From: Hirundichthys speculiger
Taxonomy: Eukaryota; Chordata; Actinopteri; Beloniformes; Exocoetidae
Length of the DNA: 64,000 nt
Assembly: GCA_018398805.1 (NCBI GenBank)
Contig: JAGFBZ010000011.1
Coordinates: forward strand, 1,772,501-1,836,500
Direction of reading: 5' to 3'
In this document: positions 44,382 through 52,124 of the stretch, in pieces
How positions within the stretch are numbered: position 1 is the first letter of the stretch
Layout of the letters: the number at the start of each line of letters is the position of its first letter
Translations under genes and position numbers: made by a program
The notes under the pieces: generated by a model
What the model was told of the DNA's origin: nothing
The model's database searches: none
Seen by the model: the letters and a program-made list of their open reading frames with translations, nothing else

Positions 44382-46849
44382 CAAAGAATGCAAAAACCTT
44401 AGAATTAATTTGTCATAAAATGTGATCTGCTCATCTTCTAAGCCACATTAATAGACGATCACACTGTCTGGTGTCTTCAGTGATCCATTCAACCTTCACA
44501 GCGCTGGAGAAGTTAATAGCTGATCAAACTTCATTTTGGCAGTAATTACTTAGAGCAAGCACTTTTGGTAGCTCTGCATCAGACCCGCACAATGTTCAGG
44601 AGGAATTTTAAACCATTACTCTTTAGAAAATGATGCCAGCTCAGACAGGTTTGTGGGATGTCCAGTGTGAACAGCTTTCATGAGCTCATTTGACAGCATC
44701 TCTATGGAGCTGAGGTTTATGCTGTGACTGGGCAACTCCAAAAGGTGGATTTTCTTTTATTCGGTGGTGGATTTGCTTCCATGCGTACCGTCATTGTCCT
44801 GCTGCTTCACTCCTCTCCTACTAAGCTTCAGCTGGCAGCTGGCCACCCTGACATTACCCTGTAGGATATTCTGGTAAACTTGGGAATCCTCTTTTCCCTC
44901 GAATGAATGCAAGTGGGCCAGACCCTGAGGCAGCGAAGCAAACTCCCACTGTCATACTTTACTAGCTGGATGATGTATTGATTTTGGTAAGCCCCTTTTT
45001 TTTTTTAACCATACATAGTGCTGAGTATTCTTCCTGAACAATTTCAACTTTTGTTTCATCAGACTACAAAACCTTTTTAACCACAGTGTCGTGGAGCACA
45101 CACATATAGATTTAGAATATGCTCCTTCAGTTTAATAGTGCATTTATTACGTGGCATTTATCACATGGAGGGAGTCTTGCTTATACTCAAGAATACTCTT
45201 TTCATTTCCACAGCAGGGCACATGAGTTAGCCAAAGATCTTTTTGACTTGGGTCTTACTTTACATCTCCTGAAATTTCACATTTTTTTTCTTAATAATTT
45301 TTTAAATAATAATATGAATTCAAATATTTTATTCTTATTATTATTGTATTTGCAGTGTATTACTATATTTTTGTTGTAACCCGTCAAATCTTTGTACAAT
45401 AAAAAAAAAAAAAAGCTAACTTCTGCTTTCTTACACAGTGAATTTCAACAGATACTAAATATGAGAAACTGATCATCCTAAAACAAGAACCTATTATAAA
45501 TTAATTGTTGTTTTCTTTTCTTCAGAAGCTGGTTAAACGTGAAAACAGCAGAATTTAAAAGCTTTAGCCAACAGTTGACATTGAGCTCTGTTAAATTTAC
45601 CCTTTAGCTTGTTTTACTTCAGTCCATATTGCACCTGTTATTTACTGAAACATTTGTAAAATAAATTCTGAAATAAATATATTGAATATACAGAGAAGTT
45701 GATGGTTGACGCAACGACTGCTAGGAGCCCACAGCCTGTGACAGCAGATCATTACCCCTCCACTCCCGTGCTCCATAGTGGGTTTGAGGCGTAATAATGC
45801 TGTGTAGATTTTTGGGCTTGACTTTGGCTGAAGGAGAAACTTCAGCAGAACCTCGTGACCATGAACAGGAAGCAGCGGCTACAGATAACGGAAGGCGAGT
45901 GGTTTGTTTAGGTTCAGTTTTGTGAACCGCAGTTGTACTTCTGTGTTGTGGGGCCACTTTTCTATGTAGAACTGCAGAAGAAGAAGAAGGCATAGCAAGA
46001 CCGGAGAAGTATAAAAGCATCAGTCGAAACAAAGAAAAACAAACCATGAATACACTAACATCAGCCCCACTTGCATGTCACAGCTAATTCACTGAACTGG
46101 CTTCCATTGCATTTACTTTTCCATCCAAAAACCACATTTTCCACCTTCCCCGAGAGATTTTTCTCTTCCAATGCATATTTTCAAACTGCACATAAAAACA
46201 GCTGGATTCAGGAGTACGTGGTGGGATCTGTGCACAAATGATGCCCTCATATTTCCATTAAACGTCATTAATTTGGTTGCAATGGGCAATAACTTCACGA
46301 TCTGTCTTTTAGTGTTTATGCTTTTGATCCTTATGTGCATTTGCTAATTTATGTGTAAGCATTCACGCAACACACGACACGATGAAAGCACAGATGGACA
46401 GCATTACAGTCTGGATGACAACGCTGCATCTGTGCACGTCAGTTATACAGGAGCATCGTTATTCTGTGATGATCGCTTGGCCGCCTCATTAACAGCATCG
46501 ATGATGATGATGAATCCATCTCCCCGATGGTTCGGTAACAACCAGGAGAACATGACCACTCTTGTTCCCAAAGCAGCAGCAGAACCTGCAGAGCTCATCA
46601 GACTCACAGCCGTGGGCCCGCAGCGTGAAAGATTACGGGCAGGTGCTCGCGTGACGCAAACACGGACACAGGCAACACAGTTTCATCAAAAACAGGGACA
46701 TTTTAAGAGTAAGACACTGCTCATGGAAGAGTCGCAGGAAAATTGACAAGATTGGAGCAAATATCATGGACTGGAGGGAAATGAGACACATACCTCCAGA
46801 TGCTGACAGGACCAAGTCATTACTGTCATCCTCGTATGTATACAAGGCC
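17014..46849 (-). CDS. dbn1: drebrin gene, coding exons 2-15 (5' exon outside window)
   Basis: Drebrin binds along F-actin, stabilises filaments, and organises dendritic spines and growth cones. Fourteen minus-strand exons join in frame: 46794-46849, 41771-41883, 39006-39080, 36956-37099, 35469-35546, 33098-33249, 31291-31348, 29514-29570, 29036-29150, 27190-27318, 20912-21037, 18742-19226, 18536-18635 and 17014-17069. They total 1744 nt, or 580 residues plus stop. Every junction is GT...AG and phases match at all thirteen joins. Diagnostic family blocks are [47 protein letters not shown], a Glu/Arg coiled coil ending [45 protein letters not shown] and the tail [11 protein letters not shown]. 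The tail separates it from the SH3-bearing drebrin-like protein. Exon 1 (start codon plus about 29 residues) was not found. Mammalian drebrin is about 650 residues; this would be about 609. Which teleost copy it is cannot be told here. Confidence 0.95.
17299..18130. mobile_element. non-autonomous mariner/Tigger-like TIR element
   Basis: The stretch begins TACAGTGATCCC and ends GGGATCACTGTA, a perfect 12-bp inverted repeat that includes the TA target expected of Tc1/mariner/pogo-type elements. Inside the right end, GCGATTTTTGTGGGGG and CCATTAACCGCAAAGAATA recall the 'cgcgg...cgcaaa' ends of common fish copies. No transposase frame is present; the ORFs inside are chance. The insertion lies in the last dbn1 intron, about 230 nt before the acceptor of exon 15. 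Confidence 0.75.
18283..18309. repeat. perfect 12-bp hairpin in dbn1 intron
   Basis: CTGGAGGGTAAC, loop TCA, GTTACCCTCCAG. The arms are perfectly complementary, and the octamer ACTCAGTT occurs both just before the left arm and across the loop. It is intronic on the dbn1 strand, between exons 14 and 15. No function is implied by the sequence alone. Confidence 0.8.
18536..18635 (-). CDS. dbn1: dbn1 exon 14
   Basis: Thirty-three codons plus one base read [20 protein letters not shown], then [13 protein letters not shown], with phase-0 entry (TTTTAG) and phase-1 exit (CCA G|GTAAGA). [16 protein letters not shown]...PPVFYNKPP is the corresponding mammalian block, so this is one of the most secure exons of the gene. 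Confidence 0.96.
18742..19226 (-). CDS. dbn1: dbn1 exon 13: long acidic C-terminal exon
   Basis: Two bases plus 161 codons. It starts (D)[19 protein letters not shown], has repeated short motifs ([28 protein letters not shown]), then [12 protein letters not shown], and ends [17 protein letters not shown]. The matching mammalian exon has SLIDLW, LLNFDELPEP and HLLTNGETTQKEGTQ. The segment is disordered and acidic. No Homer-binding PPxxF repeat was obvious. Entry is phase 1 (CCCTCAG) and exit is phase 0 (CAG|GTCAGA). Confidence 0.93.
19852..19877. repeat. (TTTG)n microsatellite
   Basis: About six TTTG units without interruption, inside dbn1 intron 12. Confidence 0.9.
20188..20566. repeat. decayed tandem array, unit about 40-60 nt
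   Basis: A phrase close to TCTGACTTCATAAACTC recurs about eight times in one orientation: CTGACTTTGCAAACTT, CTGACTTAATAAACTT, CTTCACAAACTAAG, TGACTTTCTAAATTT, CAGTTTGTAACCTCATAAAC, CTGATTTCATAAACTC, TGACTTCATAAACTC and CTGACTTCATAATG. The spacers are A/T rich. It looks like an old minisatellite inside dbn1 intron 12. Confidence 0.6.
20569..20607 (+). repeat. retroposon 3'-tail-like string
   Basis: AAATGGGCTTTATAAATAAA followed by repeated TTTGAT matches the general form of 3' tails of fish LINE/SINE copies (GCTNTATAAATAAA plus short tandem units). No body of such an element is visible upstream. Confidence 0.4.
20840..20897. repeat. 58-nt almost pure G tract (C on gene strand)
   Basis: Forty-one G, one T at 20881, then sixteen G. 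On the dbn1 strand this is a poly-C run beginning 14 nt inside the intron after the exon 12 donor. It is prone to slippage, so its assembled length may be wrong. Confidence 0.95.
20912..21037 (-). CDS. dbn1: dbn1 exon 12: acidic cassette beside a C tract
   Basis: The exon has two bases, 41 codons and one base: (G)[19 protein letters not shown], then [20 protein letters not shown] and KW. Entry and exit are phase 1, and it joins exon 13 through a split Asp codon (G|AT). The acceptor is GATCCTCCAG and the donor is TGG G|GTGAGAAC. I do not recall an equivalent in mammalian drebrin. It is assigned to dbn1 by position, strand, phase and acidic composition. Fourteen bases of intron after the donor, the gene strand runs into about 58 nt of nearly pure C. 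Confidence 0.7.
21038..27189 (-). other. dbn1: dbn1 intron 11 (about 6.2 kb)
   Basis: No exon recognised on either strand. T runs occur at 21836-21852, 22652-22675 and 26047-26064, and an A run at 26688-26705. A short (GT)n is at 24928-24943. A minus frame at 22860-22960 ([20 protein letters not shown]) has splice-like borders but no family I recognise. A small symmetrical dbn1 exon could still be hidden here. Confidence 0.5.
27190..27318 (-). CDS. dbn1: dbn1 exon 11: Ser/Pro-rich cassette
   Basis: With phase-1 entry the exon reads (G)[19 protein letters not shown], then [20 protein letters not shown] and ASS(G), ending before GTAGGTAC. A longer open frame overlaps in another register, but only this register keeps the phase on both sides. 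HRTG-RLDS resembles the mammalian HRPG-SHLDS junction followed by a Ser/Thr/Pro stretch. The GRxxxPF start also recalls the drebrin A insert, so homology to one or the other is unsettled. Phase 1-1 means it can be skipped without a frameshift. The acceptor (GTCCTGACCGCCAG) is only moderate. Confidence 0.75.
27319..29035 (-). other. dbn1: dbn1 intron 10
   Basis: A purine-rich stretch (27580-27715, GGAAGATGAGGAAGGAGGAG type) on the plus strand and AT-rich sequence after 27900. No drebrin A-type insert was recognised. Frames overlapping 27186-27609 are shadows of exon 11 and its intron. Confidence 0.5.
29036..29150 (-). CDS. dbn1: dbn1 exon 10: NPREFFKQ region
   Basis: Thirty-eight codons plus one base open [20 protein letters not shown] and continue [18 protein letters not shown]. 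[14 protein letters not shown] is a drebrin signature. Entry is phase 0 (TTTCCAG acceptor) and exit is phase 1 (ACC G|GTAAAC). In mammals the adult-isoform (drebrin A) insertion follows this point. Confidence 0.95.
29514..29570 (-). CDS. dbn1: dbn1 exon 9: short acidic linker
   Basis: Nineteen codons read [19 protein letters not shown], with phase 0 at both ends. KKxESEVE is the mammalian KKSESEVE motif, and joining to exon 10 restores [13 protein letters not shown]. The acceptor is TCTCCACAG and the donor is GAG|GTCAGC. The segment before KKESEVE differs from the mammalian GDHRDEEEETHM sequence, but the length is similar. Confidence 0.87.
29893..29921. repeat. perfect 12-bp GC-rich hairpin in dbn1 intron
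   Basis: TGGTCGCGCACA, loop CACCT, TGTGCGCGACCA. The arms are perfectly complementary, 8 of 12 pairs are G/C, and each arm contains CGCG, which is unusual in this AT-rich, CpG-poor intron. It could be a stable RNA stem in the dbn1 pre-mRNA or a DNA cruciform. Confidence 0.85.
30940..31110. repeat. SINE-like interspersed fragment
   Basis: It contains ACTAGTGGCCTTCATTGACA, then GGGAGAGACAGGGAACGAGG and GCATTGAACCTGCGAGCAGT, ending AACCACTGGGGCGGC. The order of phrases matches the fragment at 12838-12950. The family name is uncertain. Confidence 0.5.
31291..31348 (-). CDS. dbn1: dbn1 exon 8: end of coiled coil
   Basis: One base completes Arg, followed by [19 protein letters not shown]; the exon ends phase 0 at ATA|GTAAGT. 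It aligns with the end of the mammalian helix (HRRKQQTLEAEEAKRRLKEQ). The acceptor GGACAG follows directly on a (GT)n microsatellite on the gene strand, which takes the place of a usual polypyrimidine tract. Confidence 0.88.
31349..33097 (-). other. dbn1: dbn1 intron 7
   Basis: A (CA)n microsatellite at 31353-31372 abuts the exon 8 acceptor. About 31560-32230 looks like a worn DNA transposon (listed separately), followed by an A run at 32239-32258 and AT-rich DNA. Confidence 0.5.
31560..32258 (-). mobile_element. decayed DNA-transposon-like repeat
   Basis: Opening ATGGTCCTGCCTTGGCAGTG and running through GTGAACTGGTGCCCTATCGT to CTCCTCAGCTCCCATCCTGA, this has the texture of fish DNA-transposon remnants read on the reverse strand. 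It ends in a long A run. No frame or terminal repeat survives, so the family is inferred only loosely. Confidence 0.3.
33098..33249 (-). CDS. dbn1: dbn1 exon 7: charged coiled coil
   Basis: Fifty codons plus two bases encode an almost uninterrupted Glu/Arg/Lys helix: [20 protein letters not shown], then [20 protein letters not shown] and [11 protein letters not shown]. This is the coiled-coil and helical actin-binding segment of drebrin. The acceptor is CCTCCAG. The donor AG|GTGGGC leaves phase 2, which is completed by the single G that opens exon 8. Confidence 0.95.
33890..34130. repeat. Tigger/mariner-like repeat fragment
   Basis: It starts TAACCCTCACAGTTCGCGGTCTCAG and runs into TCGATATTCAAAAAAAAATG. 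It shares the 'ttcgcggt' style with the TIR element in the last dbn1 intron (17299-18130). It is an end fragment only; I did not find the opposite terminus. Confidence 0.4.
34141..34260. repeat. TTAA-starting interspersed repeat end
   Basis: TTAACTCATTCACTACCATT is followed by a self-complementary GACATCTATAGACGTC/TATAGATGTC segment. Starting at TTAA with a subterminal palindrome suggests a piggyBac-like non-autonomous element. The other end was not identified. Confidence 0.35.
34790..35130 (+). mobile_element. Tc1-like transposon fragment, 5' part
   Basis: ACTTAATAAGTACACCTGTT and GCCAATCACATGGCAGCGGC are diagnostic of a widespread fish Tc1-type element whose 5' UTR carries 'attaggtacacctgttcaactgc' and 'gccaatcacatggcagc'. 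Further on, AACTGCTGATCTGCTGGGAC matches its helix-turn-helix coding (TADLLG). The copy is internally deleted and has no open frame. Confidence 0.7.
35469..35546 (-). CDS. dbn1: dbn1 exon 6: linker to coiled coil
   Basis: Twenty-six codons read [15 protein letters not shown] then [11 protein letters not shown], ending phase 0 at AAG|GTATGT. The block KTxAxVEMKxINREQFWEQAK is characteristic of drebrin and joins the ADF-H domain to the helical region. The acceptor is CTGCTGCAG. The open frame runs on past the donor into the intron, so an ORF call alone would over-extend this exon. Confidence 0.94.
35547..36955 (-). other. dbn1: dbn1 intron 5
   Basis: It holds a tRNA-headed or SINE-like repeat at 36357-36514. 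Otherwise AT-rich with no recognised exon. Confidence 0.5.
36357..36514 (+). repeat. SINE-like interspersed repeat
   Basis: GCAGAACAGTGGCTTGGTGG, CAGCACTGTTGCCTCCCAGT, CCTGGTTCAAACCCCAGCAG and GGAGTTAGCATGCTCTCC appear in order, ending in CCCGGTCAGACCGTGGGAGG. This matches a very common fish repeat with an A-box/B-box-like head ('gtggtcagcactgt', 'ggttcaaacccc'). The 3' end is truncated. Confidence 0.65.
36956..37099 (-). CDS. dbn1: dbn1 exon 5: ADF-H domain C-terminal part
   Basis: Forty-eight codons open with [20 protein letters not shown] and continue [20 protein letters not shown] to EEDHVDV. NAS...DID...IGQRL.NG matches the end of the drebrin ADF-H domain. Two GTAGAT donors lie 6 nt apart. 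I chose the downstream one because it gives the family-like V|GTVY junction; use of the other would remove two residues (DV). Entry and exit are phase 0. Confidence 0.93.
37100..39005 (-). other. dbn1: dbn1 intron 4
   Basis: An (AAAT)n run at 37323-37347. Phrases near 38430-38610 (GGGCCGGGCTGACTTCGGGC, CACATCGGGCCAACACCAC) resemble GGGCC-rich fish interspersed repeats. No exon recognised. Confidence 0.45.
39006..39080 (-). CDS. dbn1: dbn1 exon 4: ADF-H domain
   Basis: Twenty-five codons read [18 protein letters not shown], then TIADFFQ. This is the most conserved part of the drebrin ADF-H domain, near residues 86-110 of the protein. Entry and exit are both phase 0. The acceptor is TTCCCGGCAG and the donor is CAG|GTCAGG. 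No premature stop or unusual residue was seen. Confidence 0.95.
39081..41770 (-). other. dbn1: dbn1 intron 3
   Basis: AT-rich sequence with scattered short open frames and no recognised exon or clear repeat. Confidence 0.45.
41771..41883 (-). CDS. dbn1: dbn1 exon 3: ADF-H domain core
   Basis: It encodes [20 protein letters not shown], continuing [17 protein letters not shown], and ends exactly before GTGAGT, so the next Val comes from exon 4. VMYGFCS and ILINW are conserved ADF-H strands shared by drebrin and related actin-binding ADF-H proteins. The exon has the same length as the mammalian segment with no gap. Entry is phase 1, exit is phase 0, and the acceptor is GTGCCGCAG. Confidence 0.95.
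43030..43320 (+). mobile_element. Tc1-like transposase fragment
   Basis: Plus-strand translation gives [20 protein letters not shown] then [20 protein letters not shown], the middle DNA-binding region of Tc1-type transposases. After a gap, AAGCATGGTGGTGGAGGGGTGATGGTTTGGGC encodes the [11 protein letters not shown] block. The part that would hold the first catalytic Asp is deleted. It is a decayed fragment. Confidence 0.8.
44289..44377. repeat. (CA)n/(TA)n compound microsatellite
   Basis: About nine CA units followed by an almost pure AT run of about 65 nt. It is likely highly variable between individuals and can form cruciforms. It lies in dbn1 intron 2, between two Tc1 fragments. Confidence 0.95.
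44590..45085 (-). mobile_element. Tc1-like transposon fragment
   Basis: On the minus strand, GTAGTCTGATGAAACAAAAG TTGAAATTGTTCAGG reads SDETKVEIV, the first-catalytic-Asp block of Tc1-type transposases. It is followed by worn 'tgacagtgggagtttgcttcgctgcctcaggg' sequence corresponding to the later KxGGGSVMVW...ASGTG region. Frames are broken throughout. Confidence 0.65.
46794..46849 (-). CDS. dbn1: dbn1 exon 2: ADF-H domain start
   Basis: The exon completes a Trp codon (TG|G) left open by the missing exon 1, then reads [18 protein letters not shown] and ends in phase 1 before GTATGTG. In known drebrins the same W-ALYTYEDGSDDLKLAASG block sits near residues 29-47 of the ADF-H fold. The acceptor is TTTCCTGCAG. 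The phase-2 entry matches the expected exon 1, which supports a missing upstream exon rather than a different start here. Confidence 0.93.
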
Positions 46850-47012
46850 CTGCAGGAAACACACAGAGAGAAGAAAGAGTGTTAATTACACAAAGATTCT
46901 TCATTAGTGCACTGAAGCTTCTGAGGATCACCAGAAGCACTGAGTCCAGTCTCCTTAAGAGCTAAAACCTCATCAGGAAGTCTGACGGAGCCGCCGCATC
47001 TCGTCAAGACGT

Positions 47013-47032
47013 GTGTGTGTGTGTGTGTGTGT
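47013..47032. repeat. (GT)n microsatellite
   Basis: About ten uninterrupted GT units just upstream of dbn1 exon 2 on the gene strand. Confidence 0.85.
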
Positions 47033-49209
47033 CCTGCTGCTAAGAAGATTATTCGGTTTGATTAATGAATGAAACCGAATAAGCTGCATGGATTAGAAAA
47101 GCACCGACACTTTAAATACACTAATACAGAGAGCACACAAACAAACACGCATCGACACAGCTGACGCCTCAGGAGACGCCTCAGCCTCGACCAGACTCGA
47201 CCAGACTGGAACCGACGTCCTTCTCGAGAAGACAAAACACATCCTCACATTCAGGTCAAAGTGCTCGCACGCTCACACACTCACAGCAAACGGAGCGCAC
47301 ACACCTCCTTCTGTGTCCATGCACACCTCTGACCCGAGGTCACATGCGGGTGACGGAGATTACAGCTTAGCCCGTCTAGATTGAAGCTCTTTGACCTCCA
47401 GTAATAACAATAATAATAATCTGCAGGTCAGATTGAATTGATCCCAACTTGACCACGAGGCGAACCGAAGCCCCACCGGCGCTTTGACACCGACACCACA
47501 ACCACAGCTGCAGCTCGTCTCGTGGCGGCGCCAGGCCCGTCTCGGCCATTCGCACATCTGTAAAACTCGTGCAGGTGAGGATCACACCCCCGGGCTATAT
47601 CATATTTTACAAACTCAGAAACTCATACTCATCCAGCTGAGCATGAGGCTCAGACACTCGGCCTCAGACACAGCTGGCTTTGTAAGCTTAGATTTTTACA
47701 GTGATGTGAAAATACTACGGTTTTACATGCGGGGACATTCCTTCCTTGTGATGCAGCATTCAAAGCAAACCTCACTTATTGTGTCAGATTTCTTTCAGTC
47801 ACAGAGATCTTTCATCTGGAGCCTCGTTGTTTCCATGAGGGAAGCAGCTTACAGAGCTGGGCCTGTGGGATTATTTCACAGTCATTTACAGATTTGATCA
47901 AGACTTAAGTGGCAACCATTTTTTTTTCCTTTAACCTGCAGAATAACTCCAGGGGTCGCGAAGAGAAGTTCTCGCTAGAACGCGACGAAAACGTGACCAA
48001 AGCGTGAAAACAGTAAAGTTGGTTTCCAGTGAAAAATTTTTAAGGAGATGAATTTATCCATCGATACTGACTGTTTCTGCTGCTTATCAGGGACCAGCTC
48101 ACAATGGCAGCAGATCAGCCAAACCCCCAGACCCCCCCTCCTCCAGACACTCCAACGCATCACCAAACTCAGCCGAGAAATTTCACAATAAATGCTTAAT
48201 TTATTTTTTTATTAACACACAGCTGACACGTTTCATGGTGATACTTGTGCATATTCACTGCCTCTGAGACTACTTTGAATATTAATGTCCCACTACATCC
48301 GTCCCAGCGTCTCCTTCCATGTTGTTGTGGATATTTTATTTGTGACTTGGCCATAAATGTCGACAAAACGAAAAAGAACGGAGTTCTTCCTCTCTGTTGG
48401 TGCCTGGATTATAACAAATTGAATTTAAATGGATTATAATTGTACTTTTTGGAGCCGGGCCTATAATGAACTTGTTTGCTGTCTCAGTAAAATACCTTTA
48501 GATGACTTCTGCTGTAAATTGTTGCTAAGTTGATTTGACGGAGGAGCGGCCTGGAGGCATGAGCCCCTCGACTCCCATGACAGAGTTCTCACAGTTTGTT
48601 CACTTTTCTACCTCCGTTTTAATTATGAAAGGCTACAGGTAGGAGTTACAAGCATGATTACAGCTGTAAATTAACACACACACACACGTTGGTTTGCCGT
48701 TAACCAGTCATATTGTCAGCTTCTGTTTTCCTCCTCACGACTGCGCTAATCTGTGTGAAAAAATGATTTCCAAGTGAAGGGTGATTTGTAGATATCTCGA
48801 TGCCTGTTGGTGGTATTAAACTGTGTTTGTGTGCGCATGTGCATGTGATGGGGATTACCAGCCAGGCTGAGCATGATGTCACTGTTTCAGCTTGAAGCTT
48901 TGGTCTGACTTCCTGCTGACCTCAGCTCGCCTCCCTCCATCCTGTCTGTTTTCTACAGAGTCACGCTGCATATTTTCTCCCCTCACGTATTCTCTGCTCA
49001 GAGCATCAGCAAAAGGCCCCATTGTTCCACTCAGCAGTATTTCTTCATTCCCTTTTCATTTCTTCATTCCTTTTTATCCTCACTTTTGTCTTCTCGCCAA
49101 AAAATGCATCACTATTGGGTGAACTCAGTCAGCAAGTGGTCAGGGACATACGCGTCTATTAAAAAGAAACTACAGCCTCTTTCATTCCTGAGGTTTCGAT
49201 GTAGAAGGA

Positions 49210-49740
49210 CATAATAAGTCAACTGGGCCTTGCCTCTTCTTAAAATGAGGTAAAATACATCATAGATGAACAATAAAAAATTAAGCCAAAATGTAAAAGC
49301 CCTGTGCCCATGATTCAGTAGCTTGCAGAAAACGTTTAGCAGCAATAACTTGAAGTAATCGTTTTCTGAATGACACCACAACACTCTCAGATCATAGTGG
49401 GGGGGGGGGGGGGGGGGGGATTCTGGCCCACTCAGTATCTCCATCATCTTCTTTTCCAGCCCACTGTTGTGCATTTGTGTTTGGGATCGTTTCTCTGTTA
49501 CATGACCCAATTTCATCCAAGCCTTCGCTGTCTGACTGATGACCTCATCATCCCTTCACCTCCATGCTTGACAGCTGCTGTGAGGCTGATATGCTGTGAT
49601 TGGTTTCCACCAAAGGAAGCGCTGTGAACTATGACCAAACACCTCCATCTGGTCTTGTCTTTCCAAAACATTGTTCCAGAAGTCTTGTGGTTGGTTTAGA
49701 TGGAACTTTGCAAAACTGATATTCCTTTTTCAGCTCTCCA
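49210..49740 (-). mobile_element. Tc1-like transposon fragment interrupted by a G tract
   Basis: On the minus strand the order NNVLERQDQMEVFGHSSQRF, then LWWKPITAYQ, then a CAAGCATGGAGGTGAAGGGATGATGAGG string (KHGGxGxM) follows the Tc1 catalytic core; a later GATCCCAAACACAAATGC reads DPKHKC. Frames are broken, the Asp of the WTDE/SDE block is changed, and a 21-nt G run interrupts the 3' part. Confidence 0.7.
49399..49419. repeat. 21-nt G tract
   Basis: An uninterrupted G run within the Tc1-like fragment. Confidence 0.95.
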
Positions 49741-50565
49741 TAAGAAGTCAAGATAACTGCATCCGCAGGTGGCTGATTTCAGTGCAGGTCAAAAGCATCA
49801 TCTCCCGAGGTTACGAATGATTTGATCAATCCGCTTATCTTCCACCCGTGCCATATTTTGACTTCAGTTAAGTAAACTAGGAGGTTGTGGTGGAGACTAC
49901 GACTACGATTACTACTGTAGTTACAGAAGAAGTAACAGCACAGGAACAATAAACTCCTGCAGCCGGAAAAAAACAAAAGATTACAATAGAAAAGCAATTG
50001 CTTGGAGAAGAAAAGCATGAAAATTAGAGGGAAGAAGTGTTTAAGATCAAGACGGCGATAGAGAATGAGTGAGTCAAGGTCTATAAATAATTCTCTTTAA
50101 AGCAGACAGCTGTTTATTATTCATATAAAGTCCTCGTGACCTAGAAACATCTCTGAGTGTGTTTGTGTGAGTGCAGCTGAAGAAGAGGGGAGAGGAAGAC
50201 GAGAGAAAGAGAGGACGGGGTAGAGAAGAGATGGGATGAAGGTGAGGCAGGATGAGTGGATGAGGAGGAAGATCGGGAAGAAAAGAACAATCAAAAAGCA
50301 TATGAAGGAGGAAAGAAAAGGGGAAGGAAGAGAGGAAAAACAGACAGGGTGAATGAAGAGAATGAAAATGGCTCAGTTAATCATCTAATCAGATTCAGTC
50401 CAGAACGTGTTCATCAGTGAGCTGTCTCTGTCTCCCTATCAGGACAAAGCTCTGGTCCCAAACAATCATATTTAAATGTTACACATTCCCATTCTGATTT
50501 AACTGAGCGTGAAGGTGAGTCTGCCTTTCTCTGTTTTAGGAGGTGAAAAAGAACTAAAAAGACAG

Positions 50566-50592
50566 AAAAAAAAAAAAAAAAAAAAAAAAAAA
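50566..50592. repeat. poly(A) tract, 27 nt
   Basis: An uninterrupted A run. No retroposon body with clear ends was recognised upstream. Confidence 0.9.
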
Positions 50593-51154
50593 CCAGCAGG
50601 TTCTTATCATGTTGTCATTGACAACCTGAGCAGGGAGTTCAACAAGGTCTGCAGAACGCTTTCACAGAAGCAAACAAACTAACCAATTTACAAATACCCT
50701 CAGTCCAGCGCTGGGCTGACGTTCGTGTTGTGTTTTAATCAACAAGTCCTCTGAGCAAACCAAACAATCTGTTCATCTGTGCATGTGCAGGTCCCATGTG
50801 CTCCCACACATGGGACTACGTTCTGGTCCAGCGCTGTTTCACCTGTCGCTGTTCTGATGGCAGGCTGCTGCTCAGTTGGGTTTAAAGCACTACAACGTGA
50901 AAATGTAGACGTCTGCAGACGTGGAACATGCATGTGGACTCTGCTGTCACTGCCCAGGATGTGGTGGCTCTTCTGACTTTTCACCAGCTGTGCTGGTCTG
51001 GAGTCAGTTGTGAATCTAAATCCACTTCTTTGCATTTTGACAGAAAAATACCACGACTGACACCTTGCTGCTCTGGTTCTAAAAACGTAACAAAACAACA
51101 GACGGGACTGGGTATCCAAGCCTTTTCGCTTTTGCAAAACAGGTCAAAATCATT

Positions 51155-51179
51155 CCCCCCACCCACCCACCCACCCACC
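51155..51179. repeat. (CCCA)n microsatellite
   Basis: Five to six CCCA units. On the other strand this is a GGGT array able to form a G-quadruplex. Confidence 0.9.
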
Positions 51180-52124
51180 ATGACGCTTGACAGCTGGTAT
51201 GAGGTGGTTGTGCTGATACGATGTCTTCGCATTGCACCCAAGTCTGTGGAGTCTGACCTGGTGAAGGTGTTGGGAGGATCGATGTTTTCATCTTGTGAAT
51301 CATCTTTCTCAGTTGGACATGACCTTGTTATGTTGAACATATTGAGAAGCAGCAACAATCTTCTCCAGGTTCGCTGCCGACGTCTTTCCTAACACGCACC
51401 TGACGGCTCCAGACCAGCAAACCGCCGACAGCTCTGCTTTCACGGGGGTGCTCGGGCTGGCTGGTGATCAATGACATTGATCAAGAGCATTCGACGAGCA
51501 AAACCTGACTGCTACTTAGCCTCTTAATTCCTGCAGAAGCCCTGAGGGCGTAGCTAGGTTGTCACAACCTGCTTCAGATATGTGAAGCATGGATTATATT
51601 TCAGAGAACATGAATGGAAGAATTCTGAAAAGAAACTGTTGTTAAAGGGGCTGTTGAATCAGGGCTGTCCTACGTTTGCTCTAATCAGATCATTTCTACA
51701 GCAAATGCCTTCAAATGTTCTTTTTGTTTCCTAAAAAATCATGCATGCAACAAAATGCACCGTATATACCCCATTGAAATGTATATGTGTGTGCGCGTAT
51801 ATGTGTGTGCCCACGCTGCCTCTGATGTATAAAGGACTCGCGGCGGCGCTCTAAACTGGAGGCCGAGTAACAGCTTCTCCCTGAACTGCTCTTATCTGTT
51901 GGCGACTCGTTGCGTCACACAGGATAGCTGATTATTCACAGTATTTTACTCTGAAATTACCATTGAGCTACAGTAGTAGATATGCAGCGTCATCATTAAC
52001 CTCTTCTTCCCCAGAGCCTCCCTGGTTCCATTTGTTTCAAAAATATTTTTAAAAAGCAATGTTCTTAGTTCTGCTCTGATTACAATGACCTGCATCATTA
52101 TATTACATTATATTACATTATAAC

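Larger units (their letters stand above)
41884..46793 (-). other. dbn1: dbn1 intron 2 with Tc1 fragments and an AT microsatellite
   Basis: It contains Tc1-like fragments at 43030-43320 (plus) and 44590-45085 (minus), with (CA)n/(TA)n at 44289-44377 between them. A region at 45720-46047 has an open minus frame of 108 codons without recognisable motifs. Confidence 0.5.

Noticed and set aside
47360..47585. Minus ORFs in a CpG-richer patch upstream of dbn1 exon 2, considered as exon 1
   Set aside because: Neither encodes the conserved start of the ADF-H domain nor ends in a TG|GT donor of the needed phase.
50928..51392. 154-codon plus ORF
   Set aside because: Crosses the CCCA microsatellite and shows no domain; likely chance.
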